From Chrysoperla carnea (taxonomy: Eukaryota; Arthropoda; Insecta; Neuroptera; Chrysopidae): 64,000 nucleotides of DNA. The first letter of the stretch is position 1; each line of letters starts with the position of its first letter. The position numbers and the translations under genes are program-made. The notes under the pieces were generated by a model, which saw only the letters and a list, made by a program, of their open reading frames with translations, had not been told where the DNA came from and made no database searches. This document shows, piece by piece, positions 25,153 through 37,523 of this stretch. The stretch covers positions 49,573,935-49,637,934 of the forward strand of contig NC_058338.1 in the NCBI RefSeq assembly GCF_905475395.1. Reading direction: 5' to 3'.

Positions 25153-25694
25153 CAAGTGAAAACAAACAATTGACTGAGTTAATTGTTTAAATACCATGCA
25201 TAAATAGTGTTGATTACTCTATCACATTACGCAAACATATACAATTTGTATAAGACATACTATACAATTTACGCCTAATTTACGCCCTCACAGGTAAACA
25301 GTGATGTTTACGAAAAAATGTTTCAACCAAAAGTCGTTTATTTTTTGATAAGGAACATTTTTTACTTTTAAACTTTTTTTCTATCTCTAACGATTTACAA
25401 GATAGGTCCTACAGATCCATAGATCAAGATCCAATTGACCTATGTTGCTCATTTACGAATTCGACCTCACTTTTTACGTCCTGAGTACGCTGTATAAATT
25501 TGAGCTTGATATCTTTTTTTCGTTTTTAAGTTATCGTGCACACAGACGGACGGACGGACAACCGGAAATGGGCTAATTAGGTTATTTTATGAACACCTAT
25601 ACCAAAATTTTGTTCGTAGCATCAATATTTTTAAGCGTTACAAACTTGGGACTAAACTTAGTATACCTTGTATATTACATATATGCATGGTATA
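25153..25694 (-). repeat. ACCATGCATA-ended repeat family, copy c (full length)
   Basis: Runs between CAAGTGAAAACAAACAATTG and the terminal ATATGCATGGTATA; the inverted sequence ATACCATGCATA occurs near 25190. It forms a large inverted pair with 25994-26549. No protein-coding potential seen. Confidence 0.75.
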
Positions 25695-25993
25695 AAAATT
25701 TTATTCAAAAATACTCAAACGACTTTCGTATGATATGTAGGTATTTGCACCCTCTCGGCGTATAACATACGCTTATTCAACGTCTTTGTAAATAATTTAT
25801 AATTGTTTAACTCCTGTTCTTTAAAATTTACCCCATTAGCGTATTGTTGATAGTTTTATGGATTACCATAATTCGTTTATGGCTTCGTTATAGTGAGTCT
25901 AAATAAAACATTCTTATTTGAGAAAAGTAGTCCAAGAAATTAAAAATTGGAGGTTTTGTGTTATGTTCCTCGTTCACCTTCACTTGTAGTTAT

Positions 25994-26549
25994 TATACCA
26001 TGCATATATGTAATATGCAAGGTATACTAAGTTTAGTCCTAAGTGTATCGCTTAAAAATATTGATGCCATGCACAAAATTTTGCTATAGGTGTTCATAGA
26101 ATCACCTAATTAGTCCATTTACGGTTGTGCGTCCGTCCGTCCGTCTGTGGACACGATAACTCAAACACGAAAAAAGATATCGAGCTGAAATTTTTACAGC
26201 GTACTCAGGACGTAAAAAGTGAGGTCGAGTTCGTAAATGAGCATCATAGGTCAATTGGGTCTTGGATCCGTAGGACCCATCTTGTAAACCGTTAGAGATG
26301 AACAAAAGTTTAAATGTAAAAAATGTTCCTTATCAAAACATAAACAACTTTTGTATGAAACATTTTTTCGTAAATATCACTGTTTACCCGTGAGGGTGCC
26401 AATTAGGCGGAAATTTTATAGTATGTACTATACTTGAATATCAGTTATGTATGTGTCACATGTATGTATGTGTTATGTGATAAAGAAATCAACACTGACT
26501 ATGCATGGTATTTCAGCAATTAACTCAGTCAATTGTTTGTTTTCACTTG
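25994..26549 (+). repeat. ACCATGCATA-ended repeat family, copy d (full length)
   Basis: Begins TATACCATGCATATATG, has TATGCATGGT near 26505, and ends GTTTGTTTTCACTTG. Opposite orientation to the copy 300 bases upstream. Confidence 0.75.
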
Positions 26550-27494
26550 TTTTTTGATAAAATAGAACTAAATTAAAAAAGCTTTTTTACACGTAAGATC
26601 ATTTTCATGATCAGAGTTGATTCTGTGTAGTGTATCAAATTTCTATATGGAAGTGTTGAAATTACAAACTTGACATTTAAAACATTTACATTATTAAAAA
26701 TTGTCGATGATCACGTTTTTTTGGTGAGTCATATTCAATAATAGCATTTATACAAAGTCAAATATCAAAAAACTAACAGACAAAATAATCAAAGTTCAGA
26801 TATAAAAATAAAGGCAAGTGGTTTGTTTATGTATGCTTCTTAACTATCCAGATCAGTGAATTGGAATTATGATGATAGACAGTTTATTAAGAGACTTTAG
26901 AAATTTAGAACATCTACTGGGCTAAAGTTATATAGCTGAGATACGCGTTGTTACTGTGAGATTGGAAATCATCCCTTATTGAAGATGTTAGAAACTAACT
27001 CACAAATATTTTCATAAACAAGGCTGTAAAATTTAATATTATTTTCTAACAAAAATAAAAATGTTAATTTACATTTAAAAAATATTATTTATGCTATTTC
27101 GTCTCTTATTTTCACAATTTCTAATGCAACAAGTTTAATTAATTGTTATTTTTCAATAATTTTAATTTGACATTTACTAATTAAAAATTAGTCATATTTT
27201 AAATAAAACGCATGATTTATTGCAAATATATGATAAGACCTCGGTAGATTTAACTGTCCGGTAGATTTAACTGAATGCGAGAGATTTAACTGTCCCCACC
27301 CACTTATTTTACTCCCACTTCATGAATTTGCAACGGCTTTAGTTGGCTAAGTATGTGCTTATGCCAGCCAATGTATTGTTGAGCTTATGAAAGTTTCGGG
27401 ACAAAAATTTTTGATTTAAGCCATAAGAGTATACCCCCTTGACTATTAATGTAATTTTTGCGTATAATTAATTCTTCGTTTTTTTTTTTTACAG

Positions 27495-27677
27495 CCTGGT
27501 GAAAGTGGTATAATTTTATTAGCCGATGCACCAGAAGATGAATCATATACCGATGATTTGAGTGATGCTGATTTGATGTTAAGTTGTCCACCTAGTCCGT
27601 GTAATGTTGAATTTGAAAATGATAATATTCTAATCGATGGAAAATCTAGTTTTTGTATAGTGCCTAAAAGAAAAAAG
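27495..27677 (+). CDS. SoxC-type transcription factor, internal coding exon
   Basis: First visible coding exon of a multi-exon gene. It follows a polypyrimidine tract ending in ACAG and stops before a GTTAGT donor; both ends are in phase 0. Its 61 codons are open and give an acidic, serine-rich stretch (ESYTDDLSDADLMLSCPPSPC) ending in a basic cluster, PKRKK, which with the next exon's MK looks like a nuclear localisation signal. No DNA-binding domain lies in the window; if the gene is SoxC, the HMG box must be encoded upstream of position 1. The acidic/Ser-Pro character fits a transcription-factor linker or activation region. The family call rests on the last exon (see 42659-42897). The exon itself is well supported by splice sites and frame; the name is an inference. 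Confidence 0.75.
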
Positions 27678-28338
27678 GTTAGTATGCATTCTTCAATTTT
27701 GTCAAAACTTTATTTTTTACTTTTCTGGTTTACCTTCATGGAGATCACGGGTGGTAAATTAATTTTATTCTATATTGTTCAGTGAAAGTTAATAATTTGC
27801 TTAAAATCAGTATTGATCCAATTGATTTAATTAAATTTTACTTTTTAAATATTTATATTTCTGGCCAGGTGTTTATCTTAAAAATATTAACTTAAACGAA
27901 AATTAAAAATTTTATATTGAATTTCGTCAGACGGTTAATTATTTTTATTTACAGATAATTTTATTTAAAGGAAAGTGAATTTTACTTTTACAAAATCAAC
28001 CTAAACACTCATATGAGTTGTTTAATGCGCACAGCTTGAGGATTTAGAGGGGTAAAAGTTATAAGAGCTAAGAGGAAATACGATGATATCAAAAATCTGG
28101 CAATATCGTATATCAAACTTTCATGGAATATGTACACACATATACAAGGTGTCCCGTGACTCGATGGACAGATTATTCGGACAATTTTAAGTCGAAAGTG
28201 CCTTAAATACTTTTGTCCAAAACTCAATACTTAAGGAGCTTATAGGCTGATCGTTTTTAATTTATGACAATTATTAAAAAGCGTATTATTTAATTATTTT
28301 CATATTCTACATAATTTAAAGTGACTAAAAATTAATAA

Positions 28339-28842
28339 TAGGGTATTATCGTTAGTCAAAAATAAATTATGAAATTTGAAAAAAGTTAAAATCTATGTTA
28401 AAGTATACTTAAATATTCTGATTTCGAGTCATAAAAGCACATTTTTCTTTTAAAATATTAAAATTAAAAGTCGTAATTTTTAAACTGTATATCACGAGAC
28501 TTTAAACGCGGGAAAGCCCTGCTGTGATGTCATATCGATATGAGCCATAGACCATCAGTTAGTTCAATGTAGACAGCGGGGTATAATATATCCATAGATA
28601 ATAAGCATTTATATTTATTATAATCAAATGTCTATGAATATATCTGTCAAACTTATTTGTGTTATTTCGTATAGTGATACCCATATTACGTCATCAAATT
28701 GGATGCCCGCGTTTTTTGACAGTTTAAAAAAGGTTTAAAATTTAATTTAAGTTTTTGGCAAGAAAGCGTGTGTATTTTGGTGGCTTTTTATTAGCAAAAT
28801 CAACATTTTCAGGTACTTTTTCAAAAATAGTAGAATACCCTA
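28339..28842 (+). mobile_element. TIR element with TAGGGTATT-type ends, copy b
   Basis: Inverted ends TAGGGTATT and AATACCCTA. Inverted relative to the copy at 7402-7921. It lies in the SoxC-type intron 660 bases after an exon. Confidence 0.7.
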
Positions 28843-30168
28843 TTATAATAAGATTTTTTCGGAATAATTTTAGTGAAGCAGCGGAATAAAAAAGATTGAC
28901 TCTACCAATAAAGTCTATCTGCACGAACAAAAACTTCAAAGGTTTATGTTTTTATTTCACCTTCATTATCTAACTACCTTTCGTTACTCATAGTTACACC
29001 ATTAAAACAATCATACTTTTTTATTTTACGGTAAAGATTTATGAAATACGGAGGTAGGGGTTAATAGTTGATACTTACTACAGCTAGATTTATAATACAA
29101 ATAGCCTTCTTTCTTCTTCTTTGTGAATGTTTCCGCAAATGCATTCTTTCGGATCAGTAAGTACAAACAAAACTTACTACTGTGTGTATTTTTTACTAAA
29201 TGGTAATAATTTTTTCTATATGGGACCGTTGAATACCAAACAGTTACCTTCTCGAAAATTAAATTGAAGCTTTTGCCTCATTTCAATTTGTTGTTCTATA
29301 TTCAAATTAAGGAATTTTCATAAATATTTAAAACAGCCATATTTTCATAGTAATAATATAATATTCTTACGCAATGGCTAGAAATATGTCTTTTGGATAT
29401 ATTCTTTTTTTCAATATTTATCAAAGACAAGTCAGTATTCTCTTTTGTGCAATGTTACCTTGAATTTGATTTAAAATTTAAAAGTTCAGGCTTTTAATTT
29501 TTGAAATAAAGAAGGCAACTTTAAATTATAAAGTTTTACCCTACGTCATTTAGTTACGATTGAGCGTCAGACATTCAACAGGAAACACTTTAATTGCTAG
29601 TTGCATTACTTTTCGGGTGTGGAAAATTTTTTATTGATAGACAAACCGAAAGCTTATCGAAGATAAATTTGGGATTTCACCAGCAAATATTTTGACGCTA
29701 AAAAGGAATCGTACCTTTAGACAGTTAAGAAGACATATAGAGAAGGTCTGTTCTTAGCTTCAACATCCTAAGATTAAAACCACTAAAATGGTGAATGTGT
29801 GCAATTTTTTTTTCTAGACAGACAGATGTTTAACGGAATTCAATTCGGGATTTCACCACTAAACATTTAAGTGTAAAATTCGAAAATATGTACGCACGTC
29901 ATAATATTTTGTTATAATTTTCTTTATACTTTAAACAATTCTTATTTGAATGATCAAATATGACGCGCTGTAACTAAGAAACTACCGATATAACAAAAAA
30001 TTATGAAACTTTTTGTAGACAATTTTATAATAACCTTCAATGATACACTTTTACAATTATTAGCGATAATCCTAAAAATTCCACCACAATGTGATTTGAT
30101 TTTATTATCTGCCATGTCACGCGCATGTACAGATGACAAGTGAATAATTTTAGTATCGAAGGATTCAA

Positions 30169-30476
30169 CCATGAAGAATGTAGAACAGGAGAACGATCGC
30201 TATAGAAAATATTGTCCCCAAAATATGTATAAAATAAGTGAGGCGCTGCGATCAATATGTAGTATCAATAAAAGCGGTCTGTTGTGCGCTAATTTCAAAT
30301 GATATATCAATTTGTACATTATGCTAACAACAACAGCTAACTTCACAGATACTACTTCTTGTTGACAGCGCGACTGGTGGCTGAAAAATGAACTATAAAT
30401 TCTACAAATTTTTAGGGACAGGTACGCTAATGCTTTAGTACATAGCGATCTTTCTCCTGTTCTACATTCTTCATGG
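30169..30476. mobile_element. Palindrome-ended element, copy a
   Basis: Arms read CCATGAAGAATGTAGAACAG then GAGAACGATCGCTAT on the left, matched by the reverse complement on the right with one mismatch over about 35 bases. The interior is shared with 30591-30915. Non-coding. Confidence 0.85.
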
Positions 30477-30590
30477 ATTCAACTACGAAACAGGCTAGAG
30501 TCTAAATAGGTAGAGAGTTAGAGACATAATTGTGCTATTTATTAATTTTGTGTACTTTTTTTTGAAAACAACAGTTTTTAACCTCCAATC

Positions 30591-30915
30591 CATGAAGGTT
30601 ATAAGAAGGAGAACGATCGCTATAGAAAATATTGTCCCCGAAATATGGATAAAATAAGTGAGGCGCTGCGACCGCTAAGTAGTATCAATAAAAGCGGGCT
30701 GTTGTGCGCTAATTTGAAATGATATGTCAATTTGTACATTATGTAACTAACTTCATCTACTTGTACTCATAAACAGCTAACTTCGCAGATACTACTTCTT
30801 GATGACAGCGCGGCTGGTGGCTGAAAAATGAACTATAAATTTTACAAATTTTCAGGGATAGACGCGCTAATGCTTTAACACGTAGCGATCGTTCTCCTTC
30901 TTTATAACCTTCATG
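30591..30915. mobile_element. Palindrome-ended element, copy b
   Basis: Arms read CATGAAGGTTATAAGAAG then GAGAACGATCGCTA, matched on the right by the reverse complement with a one-base indel. The interior matches copy a, in the same orientation, 114 bases downstream of it. The outer arm sequence differs from that of copy a. Confidence 0.85.
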
Positions 30916-31877
30916 CTCCAAACTATTAAACTATGGAGTCAGTGGTTTTCACGTTTTTAATTTTAATTGTTTTCGAAATACAAGGGTTGGAAACAGTTTA
31001 AAATATCACCTCCCTGTGTAAAGAACAAATTTTAAAATTTTTAATAAATTTAAAAAGAGGCGTATATAAAGAAAAGATTCTTCAAAATTGTTAACATGTT
31101 TTCATCTTATTTATTTATCCAAATAGAGAATTTAAAAAAACCTCCGAGTATATGGTCTGCCATCACACTTTGTATATACATACTATTTTTTTTTTTTTCG
31201 GAATGTTAAATATCACACAATACAAAATATACAGCTATTTAGTATTAAATATCCAAGCTAAATCATTTTTTTTTTTTTTTTACAACATCAGTTATAAAAT
31301 AAACATATATCTGTTATAAAATAACTCTATGTTTCCATTATATTATAATAGAAAGTAGATTAAAATCAATAATAATCTTTTATTTTTAAATGAATTTTAA
31401 TAAAGTTAAGTATCTACTAAACTAATACAATAGAATTTTGGAGGAACATCATATCCATTTATTTAAATTTGATTAATAAATTAATTATATCCGTTTTTTA
31501 TTATATACCAACCTACTTATGTTACAATATTATCTGATTCATTAAGTCACTTATTATTATGTAATGCATCCGAAATATTTTAATTTTAAAATTTTATGTT
31601 TGTTATTGTTGGTGTTCTAAAATCTCAATAAGTTGACGGTTATTAATAAGGTTATTATACAGATTTTATGAATGCCTTTTAAGTAGAAAATATGCAAAAG
31701 TTTAGCAGATTTCTTTCAATTTTATATATTTCCATGGTCCATCCATAGGCGACAAAAAATTATTCTTTCAGGCCTTCTTGTGGTGCCTATTTTAAGATCC
31801 TTGAGCTGGGATAACTAAATGTATACTAAAAGTAATGTCACTTGTAAAAAAGTTGTTGCATATCACTTTATTTTTAA

Positions 31878-32050
31878 CCCCCGGCTAAAAAGAGGGATCT
31901 TATAAGTTTAACATGTCTGTGTATTTGTGTGTCTGTCTGTGGTATCGTAGCTCACAAAAAGATTAATCGATTTTGATTTTTTTTAAAATGGTAATTTGAT
32001 CGAGAGTGTTCTTAGCTATGTTTCAAGTGCGAGCTCAGGAACCCAAACAC
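31878..32050 (+). repeat. CCCCCG-type repeat with GTCTGTCTG tract, copy c
   Basis: AACCCCCGGCTAAAAAGAGG, GTGTGTCTGTCTGTGGTATC, then GTTCTTAGCTATGTTTCAAG, opposite in orientation to copies a and b. Confidence 0.65.
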
Positions 32051-33661
32051 GAAAAACTAGAAAAGTGAAGAAGATCTTTAAATGCTTAAGAACACTCTAG
32101 CTAAAAACAGTCTCGATAAAATTACCTTTTAAATAAAAATAAATAAAAATCAGTTCATCTATATTCTATTTAGAAGCTTCAATGCCACAAACGAATCAAT
32201 CAGGTCCAATTTTGTATCGGAAGTTTCTTTAAATTTTTAATTTTATAATATTTGTATTATGTGCTTTCTGGAAAAGATTATCAGAAAGAAGAAATGAATT
32301 TGAAAGACTAAAGAATGTAATGCAATTTCTATATAGAATTATTAATTTATAATGAAAATTGCGTAATTAAAACGATTTTAAATGTTTGTAGAAATGAAAA
32401 TTTTTATAATATTTTAAAGTTTTGTTACGTAGAAATAGATAAGCAGAAGAACACACAAGGGTTTTACCCAGCCATTAAAATATGGAGCAATAGCAGTTAC
32501 GGTTTCTGGGGCTAAAAAATACGATGTTGATGATTTGGTGATGCTTCCATATAGAACTCATGTACTTTCTTATAGAACTCGACAGATTATAATGATGTAT
32601 ATTAAATTTAATTTGAGATTTCGCTTAATTTACGAGATTTTGACATTTGAAAACAAAAATTTGGTTATTATTTTACGTATAAATAACAGCTTAGTAAATA
32701 AATTAATCAAGATTTAAGATTAAGCTTAGTAATTAACCAAGATTTTGCCGTGTGTTTTAAATGTTCAATATATAGCTTATTATATTTGTAATACTGACAC
32801 AAATCAAACGCCACCTGATTCATTAAAATTGGAGTATAGAAATATTTTTGTCAGACTTTTTGGGTTAAATACTTCTAAGTGCAAATTTTTGTTAAAGAGC
32901 AAAATTAGTTAACTTAAACCTGCTTTAATATTACAACAAAGATAATAAGTCGCTACTAGTCTCAAACGTCGCGTTATGATAATACCTTCCTTCATTTTTT
33001 TTAGACATAAATTAACTCAAAACTAATGACAATGGTCATTTAACCACGACCCGATTGATTATTACAGTTTTTGATAACTTCTATTATGATGAACAGAAAT
33101 ACAACAAATATAATAAGATAGTTTTAGAACTTTACTAATCACGTACTGAAGTCTCCGGGTAACAGCTGACATTGCACATTTCTAAACTTTATGGCACCAC
33201 CAGTGTTTTTTAAACTATGTGTCATCCTAGACGATTTTTGCATTTAGTCATAAAATAACTGATGACGTAATGAAATATTGCATGTAAAAAATTTAATACT
33301 TAGTATATTTTTTCAAGAAAAAGGGTGAAATTTAACACTGCAATGACTCAGAGCACACAGTGTATGTCATCTGATTACCGCATTTACCAGAAATTAATTG
33401 ATAGCAATATATTTTTTAAGTCAATATTTAGTTACAATAAATATATTGTATCATGTATGTTTATTTTTAATTTTTGTAATTTTTAACAAAAGATAAATTA
33501 AAGGTAAGGAAGATAAGTAAATACATTGTACGAATATTTTGATAATTATTTATTTATAAATACTTGGTACGAATTTTTTGATTATAGATTATTATTTGTA
33601 ATAATTATCATGAAATACTAATTGACGCATTTTTTAATCAATGACAGCTGAAACCAATGAC

Positions 33662-33945
33662 AGCTAAAAGTGAAAATAACAATTAACTAATTTAATTGTT
33701 AAAAAATGAAATAATTTAAATGCGTGAAGAATTTTTAGTAAAAAAACAAAAGTCGTTGATTTTTCATACAAACATTATTTTTAACTTTTCTACTATTTCT
33801 TAATAGACCCAATCGGCCTATGTTGGTCTTTTACGAACTCAAAGTCACTTTTTACGTCCTAAAAAAAATTTAATCTCGATATCTCTTTTCGTTTAAGAGT
33901 TATCGTGGTGACGGACAAATGGGCAGACGGTGGACTAATTACATG
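33662..33945 (-). repeat. ACCATGCATA-ended repeat family, copy e (diverged)
   Basis: Decayed reverse copy: AAAGTGAAAATAACAATTAA, CCTATGTTGGTCTTTTACGA, CACTTTTTACGTCCT and the AGTTATCGTGGTGACGGACA tract are recognisable. Confidence 0.6.
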
Positions 33946-34021
33946 AATTTATTTTAATAGACAGTTTCCTTGGGTGACAAGTTTTAGAGGGAACGTACGT
34001 GCATGAGACTTGTTAATACAT

Positions 34022-34668
34022 TAAAAAAAAACTTAACAAAAAGAAAACCGACTTCAAAAGGAAAACTTTTCCAAAACAAATTAATATGCACTAAAAGTAA
34101 AAAAATAACGATAATATAATGTAGTTAAAATTATTGTTATTTTTGGAGTCGATATCAACCAAGCTAATGTAGCAAACTGTTCTGCCAGAGTAGTTTCCTT
34201 GGCTGATACCGACTCCAAAAATAATAATAATTTTAACTACATTATATTATCGTTATTTTGTCACTTTTTAGTGCATATTAATTTGTTTTGGAAAAGTTTT
34301 TCTTTTGAAGTCGGTTTTCTTTTTGTTAAAAGTTTTTTTTATTTTGTGATTTATAGTGAATCCGAAGTACACAAACTAATTTGTCACTAAAAAAAATCAT
34401 CGAAATCGGTTGGCGTAATATTGAGTTATTCGTCCTCTTGTCGTGCATACTTAATGCAAATTTAAGACTTTTATGGTTTTCGCATGGATGTCCTTATCAG
34501 ACCTGGCCCAAAATCCCAAAATGGGACCACACGGGAAGCACCAGCTTTCAAATAGATAAAGAATCATCAAAATCGGTTCACCCAGTCGAGAGCTCTGAGG
34601 TAACACACATAAAAAAAATACAGTCGAATTGATAACCTCCTCCGTTTTTGTTTGAAGTTGGTTAAAAA
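34022..34668 (+). repeat. Repeat with long hairpin and AACCGACTTCAAA ends
   Basis: Left part is a hairpin (34029-34336); the right part contains TTGTCACTAAAAAAAATCAT, CAGACCTGGCCCAAAATCCC and ends TTTGAAGTTGGTTAAAAA, inverted relative to the AAAACCGACTTCAAAAG start. Confidence 0.65.
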
Positions 34669-35581
34669 CATTATGATTAATTAATTTTCAATGATTTAAG
34701 ATAGAAAAAATATCCTGTTAACGAATTAATTTCGTTGAATTTTGAGTTTAAAAAATGACAAAAAGTAAGATTATACATGGGAATAAATGGAAAATATAAA
34801 TTTAACCAGTGCAATCAAAAGTTTACTGATTTTTTTTACAAGCCCTTTTAGGATTAATCAATTTTGACTAATTCCAAAATTGTGTAGGACGTATGAGCCT
34901 TTGCGCTTTTAAATAAAATAAAAATTAGCTAGGAATTAAATGTATTCTTAATACTATTCTTCTAAAGCAAAAAAAATTCTTCAATACACAAGTGTTTATA
35001 CTTGCACAATTTAAAAATTGGTAAAACAATCGGCTCTGATAAAAAGTTGTGTTTTGGCGTATATGATCTTCTAGAACAAAGTCCTCGTTATTAAAATTTT
35101 AATCACTCATGTTTTCATAAAAGGCGAGTCAATAACCATTTACATTTAAACGTGTAAACTAATTAAGTAAAATATTTTATTTTGAATAAAATATGATATA
35201 ATTAAAATGCATTTAAAAACATTGTTTAAAAATGACATTCTAATATTTCATTTTGTAAACAAACATATATGATACTGAAAATAACATATTATACACTAAG
35301 TATTTATTATTTTTAAACTTGTTATAAATTAACAGACATGTTGAAAAACTGCTGAATTTTGTAAATAATGTAAAATATAAACATTATAAAATTAACTTCA
35401 ACAGTAATGTTTTTGTTTTAAAATTAATTAAATTTCATATATAATAACTATAATATTATATTATTAATATTATTATACATATTTAATTTTAATTAAAATT
35501 TGTTTATTAGTATTTGATCATTATTTACAGGGCCGTAACTCGAGCACCAAAATTTGACGCGCAAAAAACAACTATCGTTTT

Positions 35582-35830
35582 AACCCCCGAACTAAAAAAA
35601 GAGGTGTTATAACTTTGACCGCTATGTGTGTGTGTCTGTGTGTTTGTCTGTCTGGTGGCACGTAGTGTATAAACGGATTAAGCGATTTTAATTTTTTTGG
35701 TTTCATTTGAAATTTAAAAAGTTAATTTAATTTAATAGTGTTCTTAGCTATGTTTCAAAAGCGAACTAAAAAATTGGCGATGATCTTCAAAACCGATTCA
35801 GTTTGGAAAAGGCATGACATATAATTTTAA
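35582..35830 (+). repeat. CCCCCG-type repeat with GTCTGTCTG tract, copy d
   Basis: AACCCCCGAACTAAAAAAAG, TGTTATAACTTTGACCGCTA, a TGTGTCTGTGTGTTTGTCTG tract and GTTCTTAGCTATGTTTCAAA. Confidence 0.65.
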
Positions 35831-37055
35831 CATTTAAATAATTACTATGGAAATGAATGGTCAAATAAATCTGGCTCAATTCATCTTGAAAAGTGAAATG
35901 GTAAATTAATTAGGTATTTAAAAAAACTAAGTCAACGTAAATATTTCAATTTCAATTAAAATATTTCCAAAAATTTGTCCCAAAAAATGTTAGCTCTCTA
36001 ATAAGACCAAGAGCCAGTGACCAATTTTAGGTGATCATTTCCAAAGTCAGGAAACTTTTCATAGTAAAACCTCAATACCTATAGATACTGAAACGCCACT
36101 TCTGGCAGCCCTGTGTTGCCGGGGGTGGACTACTCTAAATTTTTAAGGAGGGTAAGAAATAAGTTTTATTTTTGTTAAAGTATAAGTCATAAAATTTTAG
36201 GAAATTACTTTCGACAGAATTTTTACTTCATAAAATTTTTGCCAGAACATTTACATCCCTCCTAATTGTTGACAGAACGCTATAAATATTTATAAACAAA
36301 AAAATCCAATTTTGTCATTTCATCAGTCTTGAAATTTTAACAGAATAAATAAAATAAATTAATAATTCATAATATCTAATGCCAGAAGGAAATTTCATCA
36401 CTAACAGTCTGCCAGAGCGAAAAACGTGCCCGTGCGAATGCGAGCAATGCATATGGAAACCTATCGATTCCTTAGTTAGACTGTTTTTTCGGTTTTAACT
36501 TCACTTGTAAATACTTATCAAATAATAGCAAAACCCAAAATCTTCAAAGAAATTCCTTAAACGATAAGAATGTAAAACTACATACATGGTTGTTCCAATT
36601 AAATTTTCTTCTTTTGGCATTTTCGTAGTGAAATGTTGTACACCTAGTTATAAAGATCATGTAATTTCACTTCCAAAGTAATTTATAAAATATAAAAATA
36701 TTTCTTCCGTTTTGTTAGAACTGTTATAACTGTTGACAGACAATAAAAAAGTTGATTTTGATTATAAGATATAAATTACATATTTGGAATCTGAAAGAAA
36801 AAAAAATTAACACATCAATATAAATTTTTATTGCATTCCATTCTTAAAAGTATTTACAAATTCTAAAAATTTGATTTAAAGGACTGATACAATCTCAATA
36901 TACAATTTCCACCCTTTCACTTCAAAAAACGGGATAAAAAAACAAAAAAATTGAAAATGTAATTGCGCATTTTTAGAAGTGATGGGTAGAATTCATGGAT
37001 CAACTTTATTTTTAAATGGAACTATAACGCAAAATATTTCTCAAATTTTAAGTTT

Positions 37056-37523
37056 TACGAGCGCCAGGACATTTTCGAATAAAAGGCATGATGTTTGTAT
37101 ACGAAGTTAGACTAAGTCTAAATCAATGCTGAAAACTTTAGGGGTGGTTGCCCAATTATTTAAATAAATAAATGACTTCAAAAGTAGGCATATTTAACAT
37201 TTTTCTTGTGGGAAAACGGTAGATGGATGATATGTTTTTATAGATTTCTCCAAAACTAGTCGGTGGAAATTTAAAAAAAAAAAAAAACTTTAAATTAAAG
37301 TTAAAACCTTAAAAAATTATTGGAAACAAAAAAAAAGTTGTGCCGACTAATCGTTGTTTAATTATTTAGCTTTCGATGTTTCGAAAACTAAGGCAGATAT
37401 CGAAAAATATTATTCTTATTTTTCGTCTACATTCATGAAGTTGTAACAAAATTCATCATCAAAGTTGAAAATAACGTACAAATAATTTCAACCACAAGTC
37501 TAAACTTGCCTTGGAGCTCGTAC
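37056..37523 (-). mobile_element. GTAC-ended element, copy b
   Basis: Reverse-strand copy of 17447-18036, bounded by TTACGAGCGCCAGG and CCTTGGAGCTCGTAC, with about 120 bases less interior. Confidence 0.7.

Larger units (their letters stand above)
1..27494. other. Repeat-rich noncoding stretch upstream of the first visible exon
   Basis: No exon could be supported. Short open frames are TTG-started or scattered, lack family matches, and several fall inside repeats. Because the exon at 27495 begins with an acceptor in mid-protein, at least the right part of this stretch is an intron of the SoxC-type gene. The elements listed separately fill much of it; the remainder is AT-rich sequence with homopolymer and (TTTA)-like runs (1-50, poly-T at 240-267). 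Confidence 0.6.

Noticed and set aside
34199-34632. Two adjacent open frames on the plus strand
   Set aside because: They fall within the hairpin-containing repeat; the first is merely one hairpin arm and neither encodes a known domain.
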